A stretch of DNA of 10,778 nucleotides, taken from contig SKLC01000021.1 in assembly GCA_007123425.1 (NCBI GenBank), positions 1 through 10,778 on the forward strand. Reading direction: 5' to 3'. Numbering within the stretch: the first letter of the stretch is position 1; the number at the start of each line of letters is the position of its first letter. A model generated the notes under the pieces. That model had not been told where the DNA came from and made no database searches. It worked only from the letters and a program-made list of their open reading frames with translations. A program made the position numbers and the translations under genes. Positions 1 to 6,554 of this stretch are shown here, piece after piece. Origin of the DNA: Nitriliruptoraceae bacterium. Its GTDB lineage: Bacteria; Actinomycetota; Nitriliruptoria; Nitriliruptorales; Nitriliruptoraceae.

Positions 1-144
1 CGGCTGTCGGAGCTCAGCGTGCAGGAGTCCTACAGTTACGAGCTCGGGCGGGTCCACGTCGGCGCATCCGACCACGACGCACTGGACGCGGCCTGGGACG
101 AGCTCGAGCAGATGCTCACCTTCGAGATCGACCCGGTGAGGTGA
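1..144 (+). CDS. C-terminal fragment of an unidentified protein (5' end outside window)
   Basis: Reading frame 1 is open from the first base and ends at TGA 142-144, giving 47 visible residues that end in FEIDPVR. The fragment is acidic, with an amphipathic helix-like stretch (DHDALDAAWDELEQML) close to the C-terminus. Codon use (G/C in most third positions) matches the neighbouring genes, which supports coding. I do not recognise the family from this tail. The gene runs in the same direction as the hydrolase gene, with 66 bp between its stop and the preferred hydrolase start, so the two could be co-transcribed, but nothing shows they share a function. Confidence 0.55.
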   Translation, partial: RLSELSVQESYSYELGRVHVGASDHDALDAAWDELEQMLTFEIDPVR

Positions 145-210
145 GGCCCGCCAGGGCCGCGCCCCGCCACCCGCAACGTGGCTGGCGAGCGAGCAATCAC
201 AGGAGGCAGC

Positions 211-2235
211 GTGCAGATCCGGTCCGAGTTCCCCCACGAGGTGGAGCACACCGAGAACGTGTTCATCCCGATGTCAGACGGGACCCGCCTCGCCGCGCGG
301 ATCTGGCGGCCCGCGGGGGCGGAGCGCGCCCCGGTGCCCGCCATCCTGGAGTACATCCCCTACCGCAAGCGCGACATCAAGCGGGGCCGGGACGAGCAGA
401 TCCACCCCTACCTCGCGGGGCACGGCTACGCCTGCGTGCGCGTCGACCTGCGCGGCAGCGGCGACAGCGACGGGGTCCTCGAGGACGAGTACCTCGAGCA
501 GGAGCTCGCCGACGGGGAGGAGGTGCTGCGCTGGATCGCGACCCAGTCCTGGTGCGACGGCAACATCGGCATGGTCGGCATCTCCTGGGGTGGCTTCAAC
601 GGCCTGCAGATCGCCGCGCGCCGCCCTCCTGAGCTCAAGGCGGTCGTCACGATCTGCTCCACCGACGACCGCTATGCCGACGATGTGCACTACATGGGCG
701 GCTGCGTCCTGGGCGACCACCTGTCCTGGTCCGGGGTGATGTTCGGCTTCAACTCGCTGCCACCCGACCCCGAGATCGTCGGCGATCGCTGGCGCGACAT
801 GTGGTTCGACCGTCTGGAGGGCAGCGGCCTGTGGCTCGACACCTGGCTGCGCCACCAGCACCGTGACGAGTTCTGGCAGCACGGCTCGATCTGCGAGGAC
901 TACGACGACGTGCAGATCCCGGTGATGGCCGTCAGCGGCTGGGCGGACGGCTACACCAACGCCGTGTTCCGGATGATGGAGAACCTCCCCGGCCCCCGGC
1001 AGGCGCTGGTGGGCCCCTGGAGCCACAAGTACCCGCACCTGGGCATCCCCGGCCCGGCGATCGGGTTCCTCCAGGAGATGCTGCGGTGGTGGGACCACTG
1101 GCTCAAGGGGGAGGAGACCGGGATCATGGACGAGCCCATGCTCCGGGTCTACATGCAGGACAGCGTCGCGCCCACCACCTACTACGACGAGCGGCCCGGC
1201 CGGTGGGTCGGCGAGCCCTCCTGGCCCTCGCCGAACATCGAGACCCGCACCTACAGGCTCGGTGGCCGCTGGCGCCTGGCCGACCCCGACGAGGAGGTCC
1301 TCGAGCGCGAGCTCACCGTCCAGTCCCCGGCCAGCCTGGGGCTGTTCGCCGGCAAGTGGTGCTCCTACTCGGCGACCCCGGACCTCCCCCACGACCAGCG
1401 GGAGGAGGACGGCGGCGCGCTGGTCTTCGAGAGCCCGCCGCTGGAGGAGCCCGTGGAGATCCTGGGCTCACCGGTCGTGGAGCTGGAGGTCAGCGCGTCG
1501 CGGCCGGTGGCCCAGGTCGCCGTGCGGCTCTCCGACACCGCGCCCGACGATCAGGCCACCCGGGTCACCTACGGGCTGCTCAACCTCACCCACCGCAACT
1601 CGAGCGAGCACCCCGAGCCGCTCGAGCCCGGCCAGACCTACCGGGTGCGCGTGGAGATGAACGACATCGCGCACTCGTTCCCGGCCGGGCACCGGCTGCG
1701 CCTGGCGGTCTCGACCTCCTACTGGCCGCTGAGCTGGCTGCCGCCGCAGTCCACCCGGCTGACGGTCCACACCGGGGAGAGCGCCCTGCACATCCCGGTG
1801 CGCCCGGCCCGCCCGACGGAGGACGAGCGCATCGTCCTGCCGCCGCCGGAGGCCAGCCCGCCGATGACCGCCGAGGTGCTCGAGACCGGCGAGCACAACT
1901 GGCTGGTCACCCGCGACCTGGCCACCGACCGGGCCACGCTCGAGGTCGTCAACGACAGCGGGCGGCGCTACATCGAGGACATCGACATGGTGCTCGAGCA
2001 GCGCACGTGGGAGTCGTACTCGACCCAGGCCAACGACTTCAGCTCCGCCCGTGGTCAGGTCACCACGATCCTGGGCATGGAGCGCGACGGCTGGAAGGTG
2101 CGCACGATCACCCGCACGCTGCTGGAGTCGGACCTCACGCACTTCAAGCTCACCGCCGAGCTCGACGCCTACGAGGACGACCGGCGGGTGTTCTCCGACA
2201 ACTGGTACGAGGAGATCCCCCGGGACCTGGTGTGA
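211..2235 (+). CDS. CocE/NonD family alpha/beta-hydrolase (X-Pro dipeptidyl-peptidase S15-like)
   Basis: This is a serine hydrolase of the CocE/NonD and S15 group, which cleaves esters or acylated peptides; the substrate cannot be told from sequence. The triad is visible: nucleophile Ser125 in GISWGG, Asp246 in GWADGY and His272 in GPWSH. Tyr51 in YIPYRK matches the oxyanion tyrosine of cocaine esterase, and DLRGSGDSDG is typical of the family. After the alpha/beta domain comes the family's jelly-roll domain (about residues 310-530). A further segment of about 130 residues follows, making the protein 674 aa, longer than Rhodococcus CocE (about 574 aa). I chose GTG 211 because AGGAGG lies at 201-206; GTG 178 in the same frame would add 11 residues and lacks such a site. 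No signal peptide is seen, so it is probably cytoplasmic. The gene converges on the next one across a probable terminator. Confidence 0.9.
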   Translation: MQIRSEFPHEVEHTENVFIPMSDGTRLAARIWRPAGAERAPVPAILEYIPYRKRDIKRGRDEQIHPYLAGHGYACVRVDLRGSGDSDGVLEDEYLEQELADGEEVLRWIATQSWCDGNIGMVGISWGGFNGLQIAARRPPELKAVVTICSTDDRYADDVHYMGGCVLGDHLSWSGVMFGFNSLPPDPEIVGDRWRDMWFDRLEGSGLWLDTWLRHQHRDEFWQHGSICEDYDDVQIPVMAVSGWADGYTNAVFRMMENLPGPRQALVGPWSHKYPHLGIPGPAIGFLQEMLRWWDHWLKGEETGIMDEPMLRVYMQDSVAPTTYYDERPGRWVGEPSWPSPNIETRTYRLGGRWRLADPDEEVLERELTVQSPASLGLFAGKWCSYSATPDLPHDQREEDGGALVFESPPLEEPVEILGSPVVELEVSASRPVAQVAVRLSDTAPDDQATRVTYGLLNLTHRNSSEHPEPLEPGQTYRVRVEMNDIAHSFPAGHRLRLAVSTSYWPLSWLPPQSTRLTVHTGESALHIPVRPARPTEDERIVLPPPEASPPMTAEVLETGEHNWLVTRDLATDRATLEVVNDSGRRYIEDIDMVLEQRTWESYSTQANDFSSARGQVTTILGMERDGWKVRTITRTLLESDLTHFKLTAELDAYEDDRRVFSDNWYEEIPRDLV

Positions 2236-2244
2236 CCCGCCATC

Positions 2245-2294
2245 GGGGCTGGGCACCGCTCGGTCCGCATTCGGCCTGATCGGTGCCCAGCCCC
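2245..2294. terminator. 14-bp perfect inverted repeat between convergent genes, probable bidirectional terminator
   Basis: GGGGCTGGGCACCG at 2245-2258 is the exact reverse complement of CGGTGCCCAGCCCC at 2281-2294, with a 22-base loop. It starts 9 bases after the hydrolase stop and lies between two genes that face each other, as a two-way terminator would. There is no U-tract, which is common in high-GC actinobacteria. The right arm overlaps a second possible hairpin (CCCCGC 2291-2296 with GCGGGG 2300-2305), so the two folds would exclude each other. Confidence 0.6.
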
Positions 2295-2299
2295 GCGCC

Positions 2300-2375
2300 G
2301 CGGGGGACGCACCTGGCACTGCGGGGGACGCACCTGGCACTGCGGGGGCCTCGGCACCTGGCACCGCGGGGGCAC
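2300..2375. repeat. GC-rich tandem repeat block, 21-24 bp units
   Basis: Two identical 21-bp units lie head to tail at 2300-2320 and 2321-2341. Each starts GCGGGGGACG and ends CACCTGGCACT. A diverged 24-bp unit follows at 2342-2365 (GCGGGGGCCTCGG, then CACCTGGCACC), and the start of a fourth (GCGGGGGCAC) is at 2366-2375. The block is non-coding and fills most of the space between the hydrolase gene and the membrane protein gene. The GGCACC core also occurs in the arms of the adjoining inverted repeat, so the whole region may be one repeat-derived element. Confidence 0.75.
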
Positions 2376-2394
2376 ACGGCCGAGGGCGGCGGGG

Positions 2395-3879
2395 TCAGCG
2401 GGCCAGCGGCAGTGGGGTGAGGAGCTGGTCCACCGGTGCGTGGTCATCGGTGAGCACCATGGCATCGCCCATGAACTCGTCGAGATCCTCGCCATGCAGG
2501 ATCCGGTCCTCGCGCGCCCGGGCACGGTTGGCCTCCCGGATGCCGTCGAGGGGGAGCGGCTGCTCGCTCGCGATCACCACGAAGTTGCCGCCCACGTCGC
2601 CGCGGGTGGGGCCGAAGTTCTCGGGTGCGCCGATGACGGCGACGTGCTCGAAGACGGCGTCGACCGTGGCGGCCTCGGCGCGCAGGAAGTCCCGCTCGGC
2701 GTAGTCCACCAGGTTCATCACGTACACGCCGTCGGGACGCAGCCGCTGATGGATCTGCTCGGTGAACTCGACCGTCGCCAGGTGCCACGGCACGGCTACG
2801 CCCCCGAACGCGTCGCCGATCACGACGTCGTAGCCGGCTGGCTCGGTGCGCTGGATGCCCAGCCGTGCGTCGCCGGTGAGCACCTCGATGTCGTCGTCGA
2901 GCTCGAGGCCCAGCTCCTCCTCGGCCAGGTCGACCAGCAGGGGGTCGAGCTCGAGGACCGTGGAGGTGGAGCCCGGGTGCTCGGCGCGCAGGTACTGGGG
3001 CATGGTGAAGCCGGCCCCGCCGATGTGCAGGGTGTCGAGCGGGCCGCCCTCGGGCGCCATCGCCGTGAGCGCGTCCGAGAACCACTGCATGTAGGTGAAC
3101 TCGAGGTAGCTGGGGTCCTCGAGGTCGACGTAGGAGTGGCGCAGCGTGTCCAGCCACAGCATGCGGCCCGACTCGCGGTCGGGATCCTGCTCGACGTAGG
3201 CGCAGAAGTAGGCGGACTCGTGCTCGCAGGGGTGGGTGGCAGCGAACGACAGCAGGCCCGCGAGCACCGCGGCGACCACGCTCCCGATCGACAGCGGGCG
3301 CACCCGCCGCAGCCACAGGCTCACACCGATGCCCAACAGCACCAGCCCGATCGCCACGATCCGGACGACGGGGCGGCTGGGCCAGGCGGCGACCAGCACG
3401 AACCCGGTGAGGAAGGTGCCCACGATCGCGCCGGTGGTGCTGATCGCCGACAGGCGGCCCACGACCCGTCCGGTCTCGTCCAGCGACGCCAGCCGCAGCT
3501 TGATCACCGCCGGGGTGACCGCGGAGAGCACCGCGGCGGGAGCGAAGAAGGCCAGGAAGGTCAGCACGGTGGTGGTCGCGGCGGTGGCCCCCCGCAGGCC
3601 GCTACCGAGACCGTCGACGAGCGGCAGCGACAGGAACGCGAGGATCCCGCCGAAGATCAGCAGCGGGCCGATCATCCCGCGCGGGTCGAAGCGGTCGGCG
3701 AACTTGCCGCCGAGCCACGAGCCGAGTGCGATCCCGCCCAGGATCACGCCGATGATGGCGGTGTAGACCTCCAGGGTCACGCCCACGTACGGCGCCAGCA
3801 GGCGCGCCGCGAGGATCTCGAGGACCAGCACGGCGGCGGAGGAGAGGAAGACGAGCGCGGCGGCGGGAAACGCAGGCAT
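2395..3879 (-). CDS. Membrane protein fused to a spermidine-synthase-like methyltransferase fold
   Basis: The 494-aa protein has two parts. Residues about 1-215 hold around seven hydrophobic segments and resemble half of an MFS-type transporter. Residues about 225-494 are soluble and have the spermidine synthase fold: an S-adenosyl ligand loop IGGAG at 286-290, an acidic motif VLELDP, and Asp356 in VIGDAF at the place of the catalytic aspartate. The second aspartate of true aminopropyltransferases (DSSD or DSFD) appears replaced by glycine here, so polyamine synthesis is doubtful. Databases often name such proteins 'fused MFS/spermidine synthase'; their substrate is generally unknown. There is no upstream in-frame start before the TGA at 3919-3921, and no SD precedes ATG 3879. 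The gene lies downstream of ehuA in the same direction after a 215-bp gap, so it is probably a separate unit. Confidence 0.85.
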   Translation of the reverse strand: MPAFPAAALVFLSSAAVLVLEILAARLLAPYVGVTLEVYTAIIGVILGGIALGSWLGGKFADRFDPRGMIGPLLIFGGILAFLSLPLVDGLGSGLRGATAATTTVLTFLAFFAPAAVLSAVTPAVIKLRLASLDETGRVVGRLSAISTTGAIVGTFLTGFVLVAAWPSRPVVRIVAIGLVLLGIGVSLWLRRVRPLSIGSVVAAVLAGLLSFAATHPCEHESAYFCAYVEQDPDRESGRMLWLDTLRHSYVDLEDPSYLEFTYMQWFSDALTAMAPEGGPLDTLHIGGAGFTMPQYLRAEHPGSTSTVLELDPLLVDLAEEELGLELDDDIEVLTGDARLGIQRTEPAGYDVVIGDAFGGVAVPWHLATVEFTEQIHQRLRPDGVYVMNLVDYAERDFLRAEAATVDAVFEHVAVIGAPENFGPTRGDVGGNFVVIASEQPLPLDGIREANRARAREDRILHGEDLDEFMGDAMVLTDDHAPVDQLLTPLPLAR

Positions 3880-3887
3880 GGCCGCGG

Positions 3888-3893
3888 AGGGTA
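3888..3893 (-). promoter_or_regulatory. Candidate -10 box (TACCCT) for a leaderless transcript
   Basis: On the minus strand TACCCT ends 8 bases before the ATG at 3879, and no Shine-Dalgarno site lies between them. Actinobacteria often make leaderless mRNAs from TANNNT boxes placed 6-8 bases before the start codon, and this arrangement fits. No convincing -35 element is seen. Short boxes like this occur by chance, so this is only a candidate. Confidence 0.3.
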
Positions 3894-4094
3894 CTTGGCT
3901 GCCGCAGACCGCATCGCATCACCGCTCGCGGTCGGGGAGGCCGGTGGGGCAGTCGAGCTCGACGGCACGCCCGGCCCGCGCACCCGGGCACACACCGGTA
4001 CGGGGAGGGCCTCGACCCCGACCTCTGCCCGGTGCGGCGCAGTCGCCGCCCCAGGGTGCTGCGGTCGCAGTCGATGAGCGGGCGCGGATCGCGC
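3894..4094. other. Intergenic gap between ehuA and the fused membrane protein gene
   Basis: No gene is supported here. A 10-bp palindrome TCGAGCTCGA occurs around 3953-3962, and two near-identical copies of TGCGG(T)CGCAGTCG lie at 4033-4045 and 4060-4073. A short GC hairpin (GGCGCG 4081-4086, CGCGCC 4090-4095) touches the ehuA stop codon and could help end the ehu transcript, but with a 6-bp stem it is a weak candidate. Confidence 0.3.
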
Positions 4095-4886
4095 CTATTG
4101 GTCGCCGACGGCGCCGAGGAACTCGCGGGTGCGCGGCTTCTGGGGGGTGTCGAGGACGTCGCTGGGACGGCCCTCCTCGACGATGCGACCGTTGTCGAAC
4201 ATCACCAGGCGGTCGGCGACCTCACGGGCGAACGCCATCTCGTGGGTGACCAGCATCATCGTGGTGCTGCCCTCCTCGGCGATGTCGCGCAGCACGCTCA
4301 GGACCTCGCCCACCAGCTCCGGGTCGAGCGCCGAGGTGACCTCGTCGAAGAGCATCACGGCGGGCTCGGCCGCCAGCGCGCGTGCGATCGCCACACGCTG
4401 CTTCTGGCCGCCCGAGAGCTGGCCGGGGGTGTGGTTGGCGTGCTCGGACAGCCCCACCTTCGCCAGCAGCTCCATCCCCGTCTCGCGCGCCTCGTCGCGT
4501 GACTTGTTGTGGACCTTCACCGGCGCGAGCATGATGTTCTCGAGCGCGCTCATGTGCGGGAACAGGTTGAAGTGCTGGAACACCATCCCGATGTTGGAGC
4601 GCACCTTGCGGATGTGCTTCTCGCTGGCCGCCTTGAGCTGGTCGCCGACCGGCTCGTGGTAGAGGTGCTGGCCGCCGACCCGGATGGTCCCGCCGTCGAT
4701 GCGCTCCAGGGTCATGATGACCCGCAGGATCGTGGTCTTTCCCGATCCGCTGGGGCCGATGATCACGACCCGCTCGCCGGGCTCGACCTCGAGGTTGAGC
4801 TCGCGCAGCACCACGTTCGGGCCGAAGGCCTTGTCGACGCTGCGCATCCGGACGCCCGCCGCCCCCTTGGGGGAGACGTCGGTCAT
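4095..4886 (-). CDS. ehuA: Ectoine/polar amino acid ABC transporter ATP-binding protein (EhuA-like)
   Basis: This is the cytoplasmic ATPase that powers the importer encoded by the three genes upstream of it. All nucleotide-binding motifs are intact in the 263-aa product: Walker A GPSGSGKTT at 44-52, Q-loop Gln104 in VFQHFNLFPH, signature LSGGQ at 157-161, Walker B VMLFDE at 177-182 and the switch His215. The sequence belongs to the polar amino acid uptake (HisP/GlnQ) class, and its assignment to ectoine rests on the companion genes. I prefer ATG 4886, preceded by GGTGAG with a 6-base gap and 7 bases after the ehuD stop. An in-frame TTG at 4910 would overlap ehuD and is less likely. It is the last gene of the operon. 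Confidence 0.87.
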   Translation of the reverse strand: MTDVSPKGAAGVRMRSVDKAFGPNVVLRELNLEVEPGERVVIIGPSGSGKTTILRVIMTLERIDGGTIRVGGQHLYHEPVGDQLKAASEKHIRKVRSNIGMVFQHFNLFPHMSALENIMLAPVKVHNKSRDEARETGMELLAKVGLSEHANHTPGQLSGGQKQRVAIARALAAEPAVMLFDEVTSALDPELVGEVLSVLRDIAEEGSTTMMLVTHEMAFAREVADRLVMFDNGRIVEEGRPSDVLDTPQKPRTREFLGAVGDQ

Positions 4887-4893
4887 CGTCAAC

Positions 4894-5757
4894 TCACCGC
4901 TCGTACTCAATGCGCTCCTCCAGTCGTCGCAGCCCCCAGGCGGCCGGGATGCTGATGAGCAGGAACCCGGCGCCGATGAGCAGCATGGGCTCCACCGAGC
5001 GAAAGTCCTCCGCCCGGATCGTGTTGGCGAAGAACAGCATGCAGGGCACGGCGAGCACCGGCCCGCCCATCGGCGCGTCCTTGAAGGACGCGATGAGGTT
5101 GTTGCCCAGGGCGGGCAGGACGTTGGGCACGGCCTGCGGGATGATGATCCGCGTCCACTTGGTGATCGGGTCGAGGTTGAGCGCGGTCGAGGCCTCCCAC
5201 TGCCCGTCGGGCACGCTGTTGATGCCGGCGCGATAGCCCTCGGAGGTGTAGGTGCCGTAGTGCAGGGCCAGGCCGAGCACGAGGATCTGTACCCCGGAGA
5301 GGTTCACGACGTCGGTCGTGCGGAACAGCGCCTGCAGGAAGAACAGCTGCACCAGCAGCGGCGTGGAGCGGACGAACTCGATGACGAAGGCCGAGACCCA
5401 CGACAGCGGCTTGAACTGCGACCGACGGCCCAGGGCCATCAGCAGCCCCAGCACGATCGCGCCGGTGAAGCCCAGCACGGTGGCGCGCGCCAGGACGTAG
5501 GCGCCGGTCAGCATCTGGGGGATGAGGTGGAAGAAGTAGTCCCAGTCGAGGGCGAGGTCGCCGTCGGCGGTGAACGCGGAGCGGTAGCGGCCCGGCTGCA
5601 CCTCGACGCCGAGCAGCACCGCGTAGACGGCGATGACGATCGCGACGGGGCCCAGGATCTCGGGCCGCCGGTACCACTTTCGATGCGGCTCGTAGGCCAG
5701 CTTCTGGTCCGTCGACGGGCCGGAGGGCGTCGGGGACGTGGCGACGGCCTCGCTCAT
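4894..5757 (-). CDS. ehuD: Ectoine/polar amino acid ABC transporter permease (EhuD-like) with extended N-terminus
   Basis: This is the second membrane subunit of the importer, 287 aa. The coupling EAA loop is clear at about 188-209 (EASTALNLDPITKW, then IIIPQAVPNVLPAL), and the segment IEFVRSTPLLVQLFF at about 126-140 is typical of HisMQ/GlnP-type permeases. Upstream of the permease core there is an extra hydrophobic segment (about 35-50) followed by a polar stretch (51-72), so the protein is roughly 70 residues longer than the Sinorhizobium EhuD I recall (about 219 aa). ATG 5757 overlaps the ehuC stop as ATGA and has GGAGGTGA just upstream, a classic translational coupling. The open frame continues upstream past this ATG, but that stretch lies opposite ehuC codons in another frame and is not coding. 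Confidence 0.87.
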   Translation of the reverse strand: MSEAVATSPTPSGPSTDQKLAYEPHRKWYRRPEILGPVAIVIAVYAVLLGVEVQPGRYRSAFTADGDLALDWDYFFHLIPQMLTGAYVLARATVLGFTGAIVLGLLMALGRRSQFKPLSWVSAFVIEFVRSTPLLVQLFFLQALFRTTDVVNLSGVQILVLGLALHYGTYTSEGYRAGINSVPDGQWEASTALNLDPITKWTRIIIPQAVPNVLPALGNNLIASFKDAPMGGPVLAVPCMLFFANTIRAEDFRSVEPMLLIGAGFLLISIPAAWGLRRLEERIEYER

Positions 5758-6485
5758 GCGCTCACCTCCGAGTAGGCCTCGGTCGACACCGCCGCGCGGC
5801 CCGTTCGTTGCCGGAAGCGCGCGTTGAGTCGCGCCTCCCCGAAGCGGAAGAGCCCGTTGATGATCTGGGCGACGATGAAGTAGATCACCAGCACGTTGAC
5901 GAACAGGATCGTCACGCCGGACACGCCCTCGGCCAGCTGGGCCTGGATGAGGTTGCGGGTGGCCTGCATGAGGTCGCCGATGGCGACCAGCGCCACCAGG
6001 GCGGTGCCCTTGAGGATCTCGATGGTGAGGTTGCCCATCGGCGGCAGGATGATGCGCATCGCCTGGGGCAGGACCACGTGGCGCAGCCGCTGGGTGGGGC
6101 TGAGGTTGAGCGCGATCGAGGCCTCGGTCTGGCCCTTGGGGATCGCGTTGATGGAGCCGCGGACGATCTCGGCGCCGTAGCCGCCCATGTTGATCGCCAG
6201 GGCGACCACCGCGAAGCTGAACCTGCCGAAGGCGTCGAAGTCGAACAGGATCGGGATCGCGAACACCATGATGAACAGCAGGATGATCGACGAGATCCCG
6301 CGCGCGAACTCCACGTAGACCAGGGCCAGCCCGCGCATCCACGTGCGGGGGGACAGGCGCGCGATGCCGAAGACGAGGGAGAGCACGACCCCGAGCAGGA
6401 AGGCCAGCCCCAGCAGTCGCAGCGTGACGGTCAGCCCCTCCCACAGCACCTGGTACTGCCCCCAGGTCAGGACCCAGTCTCCCAC
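5754..6485 (-). CDS. ehuC: Ectoine/polar amino acid ABC transporter permease (EhuC-like)
   Basis: This is the first membrane subunit of the importer, 243 aa with about five hydrophobic segments. The EAA loop lies at 121-142 (EASIALNLSPTQRLRHVVLPQA). The segments ARLSPR, YVEFARGIS and NMGGYGAEIVRGSI resemble EhuC proteins of the ectoine system rather than generic glutamine permeases. The start is GTG 6485, supported by CAGGAG five bases upstream. A TTG or ATG alternative is not needed because the first transmembrane segment begins soon after. The stop overlaps the ehuD start by four bases. The gene follows ehuB after 69 bp that contain a strong stem-loop, which may reduce permease expression relative to the binding protein. 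Confidence 0.87.
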   Translation of the reverse strand: MGDWVLTWGQYQVLWEGLTVTLRLLGLAFLLGVVLSLVFGIARLSPRTWMRGLALVYVEFARGISSIILLFIMVFAIPILFDFDAFGRFSFAVVALAINMGGYGAEIVRGSINAIPKGQTEASIALNLSPTQRLRHVVLPQAMRIILPPMGNLTIEILKGTALVALVAIGDLMQATRNLIQAQLAEGVSGVTILFVNVLVIYFIVAQIINGLFRFGEARLNARFRQRTGRAAVSTEAYSEVSA

Positions 6486-6513
6486 GGGCGCTCCTGTTGT
6501 GTTGTGACGGTCG

Positions 6514-6543
6514 CCGGCCCGGCGGCAGCCGCCGCCGGGCCGG
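6514..6543 (-). promoter_or_regulatory. Strong intra-operon stem-loop between ehuB and ehuC
   Basis: CCGGCCCGGCGGC at 6514-6526 is the exact reverse complement of GCCGCCGGGCCGG at 6531-6543, leaving a 4-base loop. In the minus-strand mRNA this forms a 13-bp, almost all G-C hairpin 11 bases after the ehuB stop. No U-tract follows it, only an A/C-rich stretch before the ehuC SD site. Hairpins at this place in importer operons are known to protect the receptor mRNA or cause partial termination, giving more binding protein than permease; that role here is inferred. Confidence 0.65.
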
Positions 6544-6554
6544 TCAGGGTGGTG

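Noticed and set aside
2300..2375. CRISPR-like repeat array
   Set aside because: The units are directly adjacent with no spacers, only two are identical, and no cas gene is near.
2440..4077. A 545-codon open frame on the + strand opposite the fused membrane protein gene
   Set aside because: It is a high-GC antisense shadow: its product is low-complexity, rich in R, G, A, H and Q, with no recognisable domain, while the minus-strand frame has clear membrane segments and motifs.
4894..6444. A 516-codon minus-strand frame that could be read as one long permease
   Set aside because: Its first 229 codons are an out-of-frame reading of ehuC with low-complexity composition. The strong SD and ATGA overlap at 5757 mark the real start.
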